NCBI GenBank assembly: GCA_022822665.1
Contig: JAJEAR010000036.1
Location: 22,016-86,015, forward strand
DNA: 64,000 bases
Direction of reading: 5' to 3'
Source: Alphaproteobacteria bacterium
GTDB taxonomy: Bacteria > Pseudomonadota > Alphaproteobacteria > Thalassobaculales > Thalassobaculaceae
Positions 36,310 through 45,267 of this stretch are shown piece after piece; positions within the stretch are counted from its first letter, which is position 1, and the number at the start of each line of letters is the position of its first letter. Below the pieces are notes generated by a model. The model was not told the DNA's origin and made no database searches. It saw only the letters and a list, made by a program, of their open reading frames with translations. The translations under genes were made by a program, and so were the position numbers.

Positions 36310-37494
36310 GTGAGTTCCGGCGCGTACCGTACCGTGGGCCTCGTCGTGGCTGCCGGCCGTGGCGAACGGGTCGGCGGACCGGTCCCCAAACAGTACCGGA
36401 CGCTTGCCGGGGAGAGCGTCGTCGCCCGTTCGGCCACGGCCCTGCTGCGGCACCCGGACATCGACGCCGTCGCCGTGGTGATTGCGCCCGGGCACGCGGA
36501 CGCCTTTCGCGAAGCCTGCGGCCACCTGCCGCTGCTGCCGCCGGTTACGGGCGGCGCGGAGCGACAGGCATCGGTCCTGGCCGGACTCGAGGCGCTCTCG
36601 GCCCATTCTCCCGAGCATGTACTGATCCACGACGCCGCCAGACCCTTCGTTCCCCACGACGTGATCGACCGGCTGCTTGAAGCCCTGCGGTCGGCGCCGG
36701 CTGCACTGCCGGTCCTGAGGATGCACGACACGCTCAAGCGGGTCTGCGGGAACCGGGTTACGGGAACAGTGGAACGCAGCACCACGGTGCGGGCCCAGAC
36801 CCCGCAGGCATTCCGCTTCGCGCCGATCCTCGAGGCCCATCGGGCCGCGGCGGGCCAGGCGCTGACCGACGACATCGCGGTCGGCGAACACGCGGGCCTG
36901 GACGCGGTCGCGGTCGAGGGCAGCCGGGAGCTGTTCAAGATCACCCGGTCCGGGGACCTGGCCCGCGCGGCCCGTCACCTGTCGACGGGCATCGAGACCA
37001 GGACCGGGATCGGCTACGACGTGCACCGGTTCGCCGAGGGCGACGGTGTGACGTTGTGCGGCATCGCGGTCCCGCATCACCGGTCGCTGGCCGGGCATTC
37101 GGACGCCGATGTCGGCCTGCATGCGCTGACAGATGCCCTGCTCGGAGCGATCGGAGCCGACGATATCGGCCACCACTTCCCGCCAGGCGATCCGCAGTGG
37201 CGCGGCGCCGATTCGGGCCGCTTCCTCGCGCATGCCATCGAGCTGGTGCACCGACACCGTGGCAGGCTGGTCAATGTCGATCTGACGCTGGTCTGTGAAC
37301 GACCGAAGATCGGTCCGTACCGCGACGCCATGCGCCGCAGGCTCGCCACCCTGATGACGGTTCCGGTCAGCCGTGTCAGCGTGAAGGCAACGACTACCGA
37401 AGGACTGGGCTTTACCGGCCGGTCCGAGGGGATTGCGGCATGTGCCGTGGTTTCGGTTGCCCTGCCGATCGATGACATCGAACCGTCTGGCTGA
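36310..37494 (+). CDS. ispDF: Bifunctional MEP-pathway enzyme IspD-IspF
   Basis: This 394-residue fusion is typical of alphaproteobacteria. The N-terminal IspD (2-C-methylerythritol 4-phosphate cytidylyltransferase) shows VVAAGRGERVGGPVPKQY and LIHDAARPFV. After about residue 235 comes IspF (2,4-cyclodiphosphate synthase) with GIGYDVHRF, GHSDADVGLHALTDALLGAI and a C-terminal ATTTEGLGFTGR. Together they run the third and fifth steps of isoprenoid precursor synthesis. The start is a GTG at 36310, since the upstream part of the frame overlaps the divergent ccsA-like gene. Confidence 0.96.
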   Translation: MSSGAYRTVGLVVAAGRGERVGGPVPKQYRTLAGESVVARSATALLRHPDIDAVAVVIAPGHADAFREACGHLPLLPPVTGGAERQASVLAGLEALSAHSPEHVLIHDAARPFVPHDVIDRLLEALRSAPAALPVLRMHDTLKRVCGNRVTGTVERSTTVRAQTPQAFRFAPILEAHRAAAGQALTDDIAVGEHAGLDAVAVEGSRELFKITRSGDLARAARHLSTGIETRTGIGYDVHRFAEGDGVTLCGIAVPHHRSLAGHSDADVGLHALTDALLGAIGADDIGHHFPPGDPQWRGADSGRFLAHAIELVHRHRGRLVNVDLTLVCERPKIGPYRDAMRRRLATLMTVPVSRVSVKATTTEGLGFTGRSEGIAACAVVSVALPIDDIEPSG

Positions 37495-37957
37495 CCCGGC
37501 CGTTCTCGTCGCCACCGTCGGCGGCATAGGGCTGATCCCGATCGCTCCCGGGACCTGGGGCTCGCTCGCCGCGGTCCCGGTCGGCTGGCTGATCATGGAC
37601 AGCCTCGGCGTCGCCGGCCTGCTGGCCACGATCGCGGTCATCTTCGCGCTCGGGCTGTGGGCATCCGGACGGCACGCGGCGCATGCCGGCGAGCACGACC
37701 CGTCCAGCTGCGTGATCGACGAGGTGGCCGGACAGCTGATCGTGATTGCCGCACTCCCCCCGGATCCCTGGTTCCTTGCCGGCGGATTCGTGATGTTCAG
37801 GCTGTTTGATATCATCAAGCCCTGGCCGGCCAGCCTGGTGGACCGGCGGGTGCCGGGCGGTCTCGGGATCATGCTCGACGACGTGGTGGCCGGACTGCAG
37901 GCGGCGGCGGTGATGATGGTGATCGTCGCGATCCTGGAACACGGAGGCTTGCCGTGA
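37472..37957 (+). CDS. pgpA: Phosphatidylglycerophosphatase A
   Basis: This 161-residue integral membrane phosphatase removes phosphate from phosphatidylglycerophosphate. It has the family segments PIAPGTWGSLAAVP, VIDEVAGQLI (metal-binding acidic residues) and FRLFDIIKPWP. The ATG at 37472 lies inside the ispDF 3' end (23-base overlap). It is followed by the cinA-type gene with an ATGA-type overlap, giving a tight three-gene operon. Confidence 0.93.
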   Translation: MTSNRLADPAVLVATVGGIGLIPIAPGTWGSLAAVPVGWLIMDSLGVAGLLATIAVIFALGLWASGRHAAHAGEHDPSSCVIDEVAGQLIVIAALPPDPWFLAGGFVMFRLFDIIKPWPASLVDRRVPGGLGIMLDDVVAGLQAAAVMMVIVAILEHGGLP

Positions 37958-38472
37958 CGGAGCAGGCGGATCCGCTGGAGACCCGGGCACGGGGCGTGCT
38001 CGAGCGCTGCCGGGCCGGCGGGATCACGCTTGCGATCGCGGAGAGCTGCACCGGCGGACTGCTTGCGGCGACACTGACCGCCGTCGAAGGCTCCTCGGCC
38101 GTGGTCGACCGGGGCTTCGTCGTCTATTCGAACGCCGCCAAGGCCGCGATGCTGGGGGTTCCGAACGACCTGATTGCCGCCCACGGCGCCGTCAGCGCCC
38201 GGTGCGCGGCCATGATGGCGCGCGGGGCGCTGGCCAGGTCGGACGCCAGCATGGCGATCGCACTGACCGGCATCGCCGGTCCGGGCGGCGGTACCGTCAC
38301 CAAGCCGGTGGGATTGGTGCACATCGCGCTCGCCGCGTCGGGCGCCGGCCTCCGCCTGGAAGAGCGGGTGTTCGAGGGAAACCGGACCGCGGTCCGCCGC
38401 AGCGCGGTGCTTTGTGCGCTCGACATGATCTCGTCGTCAGTCGGCGCGTCCGTCATCGGGGACGACACTTAA
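37954..38472 (+). CDS. pncC: Nicotinamide-nucleotide amidase (CinA C-terminal domain)
   Basis: This 172-residue stand-alone CinA C-terminal domain deamidates NMN to nicotinate mononucleotide. Conserved stretches are IAESCTGGLLAATLT and ALTGIAGPGGGT followed by KPVGLVHIAL. There is no N-terminal MoaB-like CinA domain, which is normal for PncC. It overlaps pgpA by four bases and runs 36 bases into the opposite-strand prpB-like gene. Confidence 0.92.
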   Translation: MTEQADPLETRARGVLERCRAGGITLAIAESCTGGLLAATLTAVEGSSAVVDRGFVVYSNAAKAAMLGVPNDLIAAHGAVSARCAAMMARGALARSDASMAIALTGIAGPGGGTVTKPVGLVHIALAASGAGLRLEERVFEGNRTAVRRSAVLCALDMISSSVGASVIGDDT

Positions 38473-39351
38473 GGCAATTGACCGGTCGAGGGCCTCGTAG
38501 TCGTGGTAGCCGATGGTCCGGTAGATGTCCTTGCGGCTCATCAGGTGGTCGAGATAGCCGCCCTGCCCGCCGTGCCCGGCCAGATGGGAGTACAGGTCGC
38601 GCACCGCGGCCGCCGCACACCGCAGGGACGTGACCGGCCAGATCACGATGCTGAACCCGAGCGACTGGAATTCCGCGGCGGAAAGGTAGGGCGTGCGCCC
38701 GAACTCGGTCATGTTGGCGAGCGTGGGCGCGTCGACCCCGGCATTGAACCGCGCCATGTCGTCGACCGAATCCAGGGCCTCGGGGAAGATGACATCGGCG
38801 CCGGCGTCAACGTAGAGCCGGGCACGGTCGATCGCCGCGTCCAGTCCTTCGGATGCCGCCGCGTCGGTCCTCGCGACGATACGCAGGTCGGTGCGCGCCG
38901 TCCGTGCCGCGCTGATCCTCGCCGCCATGGCATCCGGCTCGGCGAGGCGCTTGTCGGAGAGGTGACCGCATTTCTTCGGCAGGATCTGGTCCTCGAGCTG
39001 CACCGCCGCCGCCCCGGCCGCCTCCAGGTCGCGGACGAGGCGCATCACGTTCAGAGCCTCCCCGTACCCGGTATCGGCATCCACGATCAGCGGCAATGCA
39101 CTCGCTCTCACGATCGAGCGGGCGAACAGCAGCAGCTCCTCGGCCGTCATCACACCCAGGTCCGGCAACCCGAGGCTGGCCGACAACGCCCCGCCCGACA
39201 GGTAGAGCGCCCTGAACCCGGCCTCGCGCGCCAGCATGCCGGAAAGCGCGTTGTGGGCCCCGGGGACCTGCAGGATCCCGGGCCCCGACCACAGCGCCTC
39301 CAGCGCCGCACCCGGTGCGGTTTGACTGCCAGGTGCCGAAAACGCGGTCAT
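38437..39351 (-). CDS. prpB: Methylisocitrate lyase-like enzyme (isocitrate lyase/PEP mutase family)
   Basis: This 304-residue enzyme has the lyase signature KKCGH (LPKKCGHLSDKRL) with its catalytic cysteine, as well as DADTGYGEALNVMRLV and IVARTDAAASEGLD. The length and motif fit methylisocitrate lyase (2-methylisocitrate to succinate and pyruvate) better than carboxy-PEP or oxaloacetate members. The ATG at 39351 has a strong GGAGGGGG site. No prpC or prpD accompanies it in the window, so use in the methylcitrate cycle is not proved. Confidence 0.85.
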   Translation of the reverse strand: MTAFSAPGSQTAPGAALEALWSGPGILQVPGAHNALSGMLAREAGFRALYLSGGALSASLGLPDLGVMTAEELLLFARSIVRASALPLIVDADTGYGEALNVMRLVRDLEAAGAAAVQLEDQILPKKCGHLSDKRLAEPDAMAARISAARTARTDLRIVARTDAAASEGLDAAIDRARLYVDAGADVIFPEALDSVDDMARFNAGVDAPTLANMTEFGRTPYLSAAEFQSLGFSIVIWPVTSLRCAAAAVRDLYSHLAGHGGQGGYLDHLMSRKDIYRTIGYHDYEALDRSIALSVVPDDGRAD

Positions 39352-39503
39352 CCGCCCCCTCCCCGTCTCCCGACCGCTCCGTATCGGACAGTTGGCCCGT
39401 CCGGCAGACTGTGGCATTAACGGGTCGCGCCGGCGGCGGCCGGGGACAACCCGGCAGGCCTCCTGGCGCGGCAACCGGCCGCAGCCTGAAAGAGCGAGGA
39501 GCA

Positions 39504-39977
39504 GTGAAGCATATCGTCGGACTCGGTGTAAGCCTGCTTGCGTTCTGGCTGGTGATGTCCGGCATCTACACCGGTCTCATCATCTCGCTCGGCGTGCTCT
39601 CGGTCCTGCTGGTGCTCTACATCGCGCACCGGATGGATATCCACGACCACGAGACCTTCCCGATCCACCTGACCCGCGGCATCTTCGGCTACTGGAGATG
39701 GCTTGCCCGCGAGGTGTTCAAGGCCAATATCGACGTTGCACGCATCGTGCTCTCGCGCAGGATGCGGCTCTCGCCGCGGATCGTGCGTGTGCGCTCGAGC
39801 CAGCACACCGATCTCGGCCACGTGATCCTCGCCAACTCGATCACCCTGACCCCGGGGACAGTCTCGGTCGAGATCGAGGGGGACGAGATCATCGTGCACG
39901 CGCTGACAGAGGAGCTGGCAGAGGGCGTGCTGAACGGCGAGATGGATCGCCGGGTACTCGCGATCGAGGCCAGCTGA
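39504..39977 (+). CDS. mnhE: Na+/H+ antiporter subunit E (MrpE/MnhE)
   Basis: This 157-residue protein has two N-terminal membrane helices and the soluble MrpE domain, with ILANSITLTPGTVSVEI as the family signature. The GTG at 39504 has a GAGGAG site. It is the first gene of the ten-gene Mrp-type operon, where canonical operons start with mrpA. MrpE helps assembly and stability of the antiporter. Confidence 0.93.
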   Translation: MKHIVGLGVSLLAFWLVMSGIYTGLIISLGVLSVLLVLYIAHRMDIHDHETFPIHLTRGIFGYWRWLAREVFKANIDVARIVLSRRMRLSPRIVRVRSSQHTDLGHVILANSITLTPGTVSVEIEGDEIIVHALTEELAEGVLNGEMDRRVLAIEAS

Positions 39978-39980
39978 CCC

Positions 39981-40274
39981 ATGTGGACCGCTGCAGCGAT
40001 TGCCCTGCTCGTGGCGATGGTGATGGCGCTGACGCGCGCCTTCCTGGGTCCGAGCCTGTTCGACCGGGTCCTGGCGATCAACAGCTTCGGGACCAAGATC
40101 CTGCTTCTCATCGGCGTGCTCGGTTTCCTGACCGAGCGGCCGGAGTTCATGGACATCGCCCTGCTGTACGCGCTGGTCAACTTCATCGGCACGATCGCGG
40201 TCCTGAAGTTCTTCCGTTACCGCAACCTCGGCCTGTCGAGTCCGGCGGCCGCGAGACCGGAGAACCGGAAGTGA
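39981..40274 (+). CDS. mnhF: Na+/H+ antiporter subunit F (MrpF/MnhF)
   Basis: This 97-residue subunit has three membrane helices and the family stretch LGPSLFDRVLAINSFGTK followed by DIALLYALVNFIGTIAVLKF. It starts three bases after mnhE and overlaps mnhG by four bases (GTGA). Confidence 0.93.
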   Translation: MWTAAAIALLVAMVMALTRAFLGPSLFDRVLAINSFGTKILLLIGVLGFLTERPEFMDIALLYALVNFIGTIAVLKFFRYRNLGLSSPAAARPENRK

Positions 40275-40615
40275 TCGAGCTGGTCCAGGACATCGTCTCC
40301 GGAACGTTGCTTCTTGCGGGCGCGGCCTTCGTGCTGATCGGCACCCTTGGGCTCCTGCGCCTGCCCGACTTCTATGCCCGGCTGCACGGTGCGGGCATCA
40401 CCGATACGCTGGGCGCGGAACTCATGCTCATCGGCATGATGGTCCAGGCCGGGTTCAGCCTGGTGACCGTCAAGCTCCTGCTGATCTCGCTCTTCGTCTT
40501 CTTCACCAGCCCGACGGCCACCCACGCGCTGGCCAACGCGGCGCGGGTCACCGGACTGAGGCCCGCCCTGGTGCCCGAAGACGATATCGAGACGATGCGG
40601 ACCAGGGACGACTGA
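40271..40615 (+). CDS. mnhG: Na+/H+ antiporter subunit G (MrpG/MnhG)
   Basis: This 114-residue subunit has three helices and the core GTLGLLRLPDFYARLHGAG, then TDTLGAELMLIG. It starts with a GTG overlapping the mnhF stop; the longer upstream frame is a shadow of mnhE and mnhF. Confidence 0.93.
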   Translation: MIELVQDIVSGTLLLAGAAFVLIGTLGLLRLPDFYARLHGAGITDTLGAELMLIGMMVQAGFSLVTVKLLLISLFVFFTSPTATHALANAARVTGLRPALVPEDDIETMRTRDD

Positions 40616-40617
40616 CC

Positions 40618-41205
40618 ATGGCACCCGACATGGTCACCGTGATCGACCTGGTCCTGCTCGCCCTGCTCTGCGCCGCGGCGGTCGCACTCATCCTGGTCCG
40701 CCAGCTGTTTGCGGTTGCGATTCTGGCCGGCGCGTTCAGCATGCTGTCGGCCGGCCTCCTGGTCACGCTCGATGCCGTCGACGTCGCGTTTACCGAGGCC
40801 GCCGTCGGCGCCGGGGTCTCGACGGTCCTGTTGCTCGGCACCCTGGCGCTCACCCAGCGGCGCAGCGAGGAGAGCCGCAGGCGCGGCACCGGACCCGCGC
40901 TGCTCGCCGTCGTTCTCACCGGCGGTGCGCTCGTCTACGCCACCACCGACATGCCCGGGTTCGGCGATCCGGAGGCGCCCGGGTTCCGGCACGTGGTGCC
41001 GGAGTACATCGTCGGCTCGGAGACCGATATCGGGGTCCCGAACATCGTGACGTCGGTGCTGGCGAGCTACCGGGGCTACGACACCCTGGGCGAGGTCGCG
41101 GTGATCTTCACGGCGGGCATCGGCGTACTGCTGCTCCTGGGGCGCCGGCGCGAGGACGAGATCCAGGACGAGGCGCGTCGCTCCGGTTCGGGAGACGAAG
41201 GGTGA
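40618..41205 (+). CDS. MrpA C-terminal-like subunit (DUF4040/MbhD plus MbhE-like)
   Basis: This 195-residue membrane protein matches the part of MrpA that follows the NuoL-like domain. Its MbhD-like half carries VDVAFTEAAVGAGVSTVLLL, and the MbhE-like half ends with LASYRGYDTLGEVAVIFTAG. In canonical Mrp systems this is the C-terminus of the large MrpA; here it is a separate gene, as in membrane-bound hydrogenase relatives and some archaeal and proteobacterial Mrp operons. It overlaps mnhB by four bases. Confidence 0.88.
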   Translation: MAPDMVTVIDLVLLALLCAAAVALILVRQLFAVAILAGAFSMLSAGLLVTLDAVDVAFTEAAVGAGVSTVLLLGTLALTQRRSEESRRRGTGPALLAVVLTGGALVYATTDMPGFGDPEAPGFRHVVPEYIVGSETDIGVPNIVTSVLASYRGYDTLGEVAVIFTAGIGVLLLLGRRREDEIQDEARRSGSGDEG

Positions 41206-41639
41206 GACACCACCTGGTCCTGCGCGTGGTCTCCAAGCTGCTGATCCCGTTCATGCTGCTGTTCGCGCTCTACGTGCAGTTCCACGGGGACTTCGGTCCG
41301 GGCGGCGGGTTCCAGGCAGGGGTGATCTTCGCCGCCGCCTTCATTCTCTACGCCCTGGTCTTCGGGATCGACCACGCGCGCGAGGTCCTGCCGGAACACG
41401 TCCTGCGCTACCTGGTCCCGGCGGGTCTTGCACTGTACACGCTGACCGGTTTCGCCGGCATCGCGCTCGGCGGCAAGTACCTCGACTACGACGTTCTCGG
41501 CTCCACACCGACCGCCGGCCAGCACCTCGGCATCCTGCTGGTCGAGTTCGGTGTCGGCGTCACGGTGAGTGCCGTGATGGTGTCGGTGTTCTTCACCTTT
41601 GCCGGCCGCACCCGGGACGTGGACGAGGAGGACTGGTAG
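41202..41639 (+). CDS. mnhB: Na+/H+ antiporter subunit B (MrpB/MnhB)
   Basis: This 145-residue protein has four helices and the MnhB signature LYVQFHGDFGPGGGFQAGV, then FAAAFILYALVFG. It overlaps the preceding subunit and is followed two bases later by mnhC. It belongs to the membrane core shared with MBH-type complexes. Confidence 0.93.
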   Translation: MRHHLVLRVVSKLLIPFMLLFALYVQFHGDFGPGGGFQAGVIFAAAFILYALVFGIDHAREVLPEHVLRYLVPAGLALYTLTGFAGIALGGKYLDYDVLGSTPTAGQHLGILLVEFGVGVTVSAVMVSVFFTFAGRTRDVDEEDW

Positions 41640-41641
41640 CC

Positions 41642-42031
41642 ATGCCGGAGGCGATCACCGAGCACTACAACTACTGGCTGGTCATCTTCCTGCTCATGGC
41701 CGGGCTGTTCGTGACCATCACGAGCGGCAACCTCGTGAAGAAGATCGTCGGTCTCAACGTCTTCCAGACCGCCGTCTTCCTGTTCTACATCTCCCTCGCC
41801 AAGCTCGAGGGCGGAACCGCCCCGATCCTGACAGGGGAACCGGAACGGTTCTCCAATCCCCTGCCACACGTGCTGATCCTGACCGCGATCGTGGTCGGCG
41901 TGGCAACCACCGCTCTCGGCCTGGCCCTGGTGGTGCGAATTCGCGAGACCTACGGTTCGATCGAGGAGGCCGGGCTGCAGGAGGCGGACCGGCAGGACGA
42001 GCTGCGCGCGGCCGCGGAACAGGGCCGTTGA
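41642..42031 (+). CDS. mnhC: Na+/H+ antiporter subunit C (MrpC/MnhC, NuoK-like)
   Basis: This 129-residue, three-helix NuoK-type subunit has LNVFQTAVFLFYISL and the late helix VLILTAIVVGVATTALGLALV, the standard MrpC pattern. The acidic C-terminal tail (EEAGLQEADRQDEL) is cytosolic. It shares its last base with the next start (TGATG). Confidence 0.93.
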   Translation: MPEAITEHYNYWLVIFLLMAGLFVTITSGNLVKKIVGLNVFQTAVFLFYISLAKLEGGTAPILTGEPERFSNPLPHVLILTAIVVGVATTALGLALVVRIRETYGSIEEAGLQEADRQDELRAAAEQGR

Positions 42032-43521
42032 TGGCGTTCCTCGATCACGTCGCAATCCTGCAGGTTGCGGTTCCGCTGCTGGCCGCTCCGCTCTGCGTCA
42101 TGCTGCCGGGCCGGCACCTGCCGTGGGCGCTCACCCTGGCGGTCAGCTGGTTCACCCTCGTCTGTTCCATCGTGCTGCTGGCCGAGGTCAGCGCCGGCGG
42201 CAGCATCGCCTACCATCTCGGCAACTGGCCGCCGCCGATCGGGATCGAATACAGGGTCGACGCGATCAATGCGCTCGTCCTGCTGGTGGTTTCCGGCATC
42301 AGCGCCGTCGCCCTGCCCTACGCGCGCAGGAGCGTCGAGCACGAGATCGAACCGGACAGACACGGGTTGTTCTACACCGCCTATCTGCTGTGCCTGACCG
42401 GCCTGCTCGGCGTGACCATCACCGGCGATGCCTTCAACATCTTCGTGTTCCTTGAAATTTCCTCCCTTTCGACCTACGTGCTGGTTGCAGCCGGCGCGAG
42501 GCTCGATCGCCGGGCATTGTCCGCCGCCTACACCTATCTCGTGCTCGGGACCGTCGGGGCCACGTTCTTCGTGCTCGGGGTCGGCCTGCTCTACATGGTG
42601 ACCGGCACGCTCAACATCGCGGACCTCGCCGAACGGCTGCCGCCGCTCGCCGAAAGCCGGGTCGTACAGGCCGCGTTTGCCTTCGTGGTGGCCGGAATGG
42701 GGCTCAAGCTCGCCATGTTCCCGCTGCACACGTGGTTGCCGAACGCCTACGCCTACGCGCCGTCGCTGGTGACCGTGTTCCTGGCCGCGACCGCGACCAA
42801 GGTGTCGGTCTACGTCCTGCTGCGATTCGTCTACACGGTCTTCGGCCACGAGTTCGCGTTCATCGAGCCGGTGCTTGCCTGGCTGGTCCTGCCGCTCGCG
42901 GTCATCGCCATGCTGGCAGGTTCCGTGGTGGCCATTCACCAGGACAACCTGAAGCGGATGTTCGCCTGGTCGAGCATCGCACAGATCGGCTACATGATGC
43001 TCGGACTTGCGCTCGCCAGTGCCTCGGGGCTGACCGCGACCGTCCTGCACCTGTTCAACCATGCGCTCATGAAGGGCGCGCTGTTCATGGCGCTTGGAGG
43101 CGTGATGCTGCGGATCGGAGCGGTGTCGCTGGCCTCGGTGCGCGGGCTCGCGAGCGAGATGCCGTGGACCTTCGCCGCCCTCGTCATCGGTGGACTGAGC
43201 CTGATCGGCGTGCCGGGCACCGTGGGGTTCGTCAGCAAGTGGTACCTGATCCTGGCCGCCATCGAGAAGGGCTGGTGGTTGCTCGCCCTGCTGATCGTGG
43301 CCGCCTCGCTGCTCGCGGTCATCTACGTGTGGAAGCTCGTCGAGGCGGCCTACCTGCAGCCTGCGCCGCAGGACCGGGAGCGCGTACGCGACATGCCGCC
43401 TGACATGCTGATCCCGCTGTGGGTACTGGCACTCGCCAATATCTGGTTCGGCATCGATGCGGGCCTGACCACGTCAGTGGCGGGGACGGTCGTCAACGCC
43501 TTCCTCGGAGGCGGGTCATGA
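42031..43521 (+). CDS. mnhD: Antiporter-like subunit D, first copy (NuoN/MrpD type)
   Basis: This 496-residue subunit has about 14 helices. All charged residues of the proton path are present: E142 (FLEISS), K226 (GLKLAMFPLHTW), K257 (ATKVSVY), K308 (DNLKRM) and K348 (HALMKGAL). It is thus a competent ion-translocating subunit. It follows mnhC with TGATG coupling and overlaps the second D copy by four bases. Confidence 0.93.
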   Translation: MAFLDHVAILQVAVPLLAAPLCVMLPGRHLPWALTLAVSWFTLVCSIVLLAEVSAGGSIAYHLGNWPPPIGIEYRVDAINALVLLVVSGISAVALPYARRSVEHEIEPDRHGLFYTAYLLCLTGLLGVTITGDAFNIFVFLEISSLSTYVLVAAGARLDRRALSAAYTYLVLGTVGATFFVLGVGLLYMVTGTLNIADLAERLPPLAESRVVQAAFAFVVAGMGLKLAMFPLHTWLPNAYAYAPSLVTVFLAATATKVSVYVLLRFVYTVFGHEFAFIEPVLAWLVLPLAVIAMLAGSVVAIHQDNLKRMFAWSSIAQIGYMMLGLALASASGLTATVLHLFNHALMKGALFMALGGVMLRIGAVSLASVRGLASEMPWTFAALVIGGLSLIGVPGTVGFVSKWYLILAAIEKGWWLLALLIVAASLLAVIYVWKLVEAAYLQPAPQDRERVRDMPPDMLIPLWVLALANIWFGIDAGLTTSVAGTVVNAFLGGGS

Positions 43522-44987
43522 GCCTGCTCGGGCACCCGCTGCTCCTGATCCTGGCGATCCCGCTCGCAGGCGGGGTGCTGGTGGCGTGCACCGGGCGGTG
43601 GCCCAACCTGCGCGAAGCCGTCACGCTCGTGGCCTCGGTGCTGCTGTTCCTGGTCGCATACCGGCTGATGGAGGAGATCGGAAGCGGCGGGCGGCCGGGG
43701 CTGGTTCTGATCGAGGTGCTGCCCGGCCTGCCGATCGCGCTCGAGGGCGAACCGCTCGGGGCGCTGTTCGGCTGCATCGCGTCGGGCCTGTGGATCGTGA
43801 ACTCGCTCTATTCCATCGGCTACATGCGCGGGAACAACGAGCACAAGCAGACCCGGTTCTACATCTGCTTCACGATCGCGATCGCCAGCGCCATGGGCAT
43901 TGCCTTCGCGGGCAACATGTTCACGCTGTTCCTGTTCTACGAGATGCTGTCGCTGTCGACCTACCCGCTGGTGGCGCACAAGGAGAACGAGGAGGCGAAG
44001 ATCGGCGCCCGGGTCTACATCGGGTTGCTGCTCGGCACCTCGATCGGGTTCCAGCTTGTTGCCATCATCTGGACTTGGGTTGCGGCGGGAACGCTCGACT
44101 TCGAGCCCGGCGGCATCCTCCGGGATGCAGTGCCACCGGCAATCCTGCCGATCCTGCTTGCGCTGTACATGTTCGGCATCGGCAAGGCGGCGCTGATGCC
44201 GTTTCACCGCTGGCTACCCAGCGCCATGGTGGCCCCGACACCGGTCAGCGCGCTGCTGCACGCGGTCGCCGTGGTCAAGGCCGGTGTGTTCACCGTGCTC
44301 AAGGTGGTGATCTACATCTTCGGGATCGACCTGCTGGCCGAGACCGGGGCCTCGAACTGGCTGGTCTGGGTGGCGAGCTTCACCCTGGTCACGGCATCGC
44401 TTGTCGCCATGACCAAGGACAACCTGAAGGCGCGGCTCGCCTACTCGACCGTCAGCCAGCTCGCCTACATCGTGCTGGCCGCAGCACTCGCCAGCGGGCT
44501 CGGCGTACTCGGCGGAGCCCTGCACATCGCCAGCCACGCCGTGGGCAAGATCACGCTGTTCATGTGCGCGGGCGCGATCTACGTCGCCACCCACAAGACC
44601 GAGATCAGCGACATGAAGGGGCTCGGCCGCGCCATGCCGTTTACCTTCGGCGCCTTCTGCATCGGTTCGCTCAGCATCATCGGGCTGCCCCCGCTCGCCG
44701 GAGGTCTGAGCAAGTGGTACCTGTCACTGGCCGCGGCCGAGAGCGGGCTGGTCATCGCCGTACTGGTCTACATGGCGAGCGCGCTGCTGAATGTCGCCTA
44801 CCTGATGCCGGTCGTTGTCCTCGGATTCTTCGGTCGTCCCGACGGTGCGCCGGCCGACTGGCAGCACGAACCCGTCAGGCTGCCCTGGCTCTGCGTCCTG
44901 CCACCGTGCATCACCGCGGTCCTGTGCCTGTACCTTTTCGTCGACGGCGACAGTGTGATCGCGCTGCTGCTCCCACTGATGGAATGA
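43518..44987 (+). CDS. Antiporter-like subunit, second copy (NuoL/MrpA-D type)
   Basis: This 489-residue paralogue has E142 (FYEMLS), K223 (GKAALMPFHRW), K254 (VVKAGVF), DNLKARLAYS and SHAVGKITLF, so the ion path is intact. PFHRWLPSAMVAPTPVSALL resembles NuoL and the N-terminal domain of MrpA more than MrpD. It may stand in for the missing large MrpA. It starts with ATG overlapping the mnhD stop. Confidence 0.9.
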   Translation: MSLLGHPLLLILAIPLAGGVLVACTGRWPNLREAVTLVASVLLFLVAYRLMEEIGSGGRPGLVLIEVLPGLPIALEGEPLGALFGCIASGLWIVNSLYSIGYMRGNNEHKQTRFYICFTIAIASAMGIAFAGNMFTLFLFYEMLSLSTYPLVAHKENEEAKIGARVYIGLLLGTSIGFQLVAIIWTWVAAGTLDFEPGGILRDAVPPAILPILLALYMFGIGKAALMPFHRWLPSAMVAPTPVSALLHAVAVVKAGVFTVLKVVIYIFGIDLLAETGASNWLVWVASFTLVTASLVAMTKDNLKARLAYSTVSQLAYIVLAAALASGLGVLGGALHIASHAVGKITLFMCAGAIYVATHKTEISDMKGLGRAMPFTFGAFCIGSLSIIGLPPLAGGLSKWYLSLAAAESGLVIAVLVYMASALLNVAYLMPVVVLGFFGRPDGAPADWQHEPVRLPWLCVLPPCITAVLCLYLFVDGDSVIALLLPLME

Positions 44988-44991
44988 CGTC

Positions 44992-45267
44992 ATGATGCCA
45001 GCGGAGTCTCGGACAGGGCCGGCGGACGCACCGGGGGAGCGGGCGGCCCGGGAGCTTGCGCGCATTCGTTCCTGGTCGATCGCGGCACTCGTGCTCCTGG
45101 TCGGCGCAAGCGCCGTCATGCACCTGGTTTCAGGGTGGGCGATCCCGGTCGGCGACGCCGTGTACGCCGTCACCGGTCTCCTGTCGATCCTGGTGCTTGC
45201 ACTGGCGATCAGGCTTCTCGACATCATCCTGCCCCGCAGCGAGATCCGCCATGACAGCGATCGCTGA
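44992..45267 (+). CDS. Small two-helix membrane protein of the antiporter operon
   Basis: This 91-residue protein has a charged N-terminus and two hydrophobic helices (SIAALVLLVGASAVMHL and VYAVTGLLSILVLALAI). I recognise no family. It lies four bases after the second antiporter copy and overlaps the third by 17 bases, so it is firmly within the operon and is probably an accessory subunit. Confidence 0.7.
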   Translation: MMPAESRTGPADAPGERAARELARIRSWSIAALVLLVGASAVMHLVSGWAIPVGDAVYAVTGLLSILVLALAIRLLDIILPRSEIRHDSDR

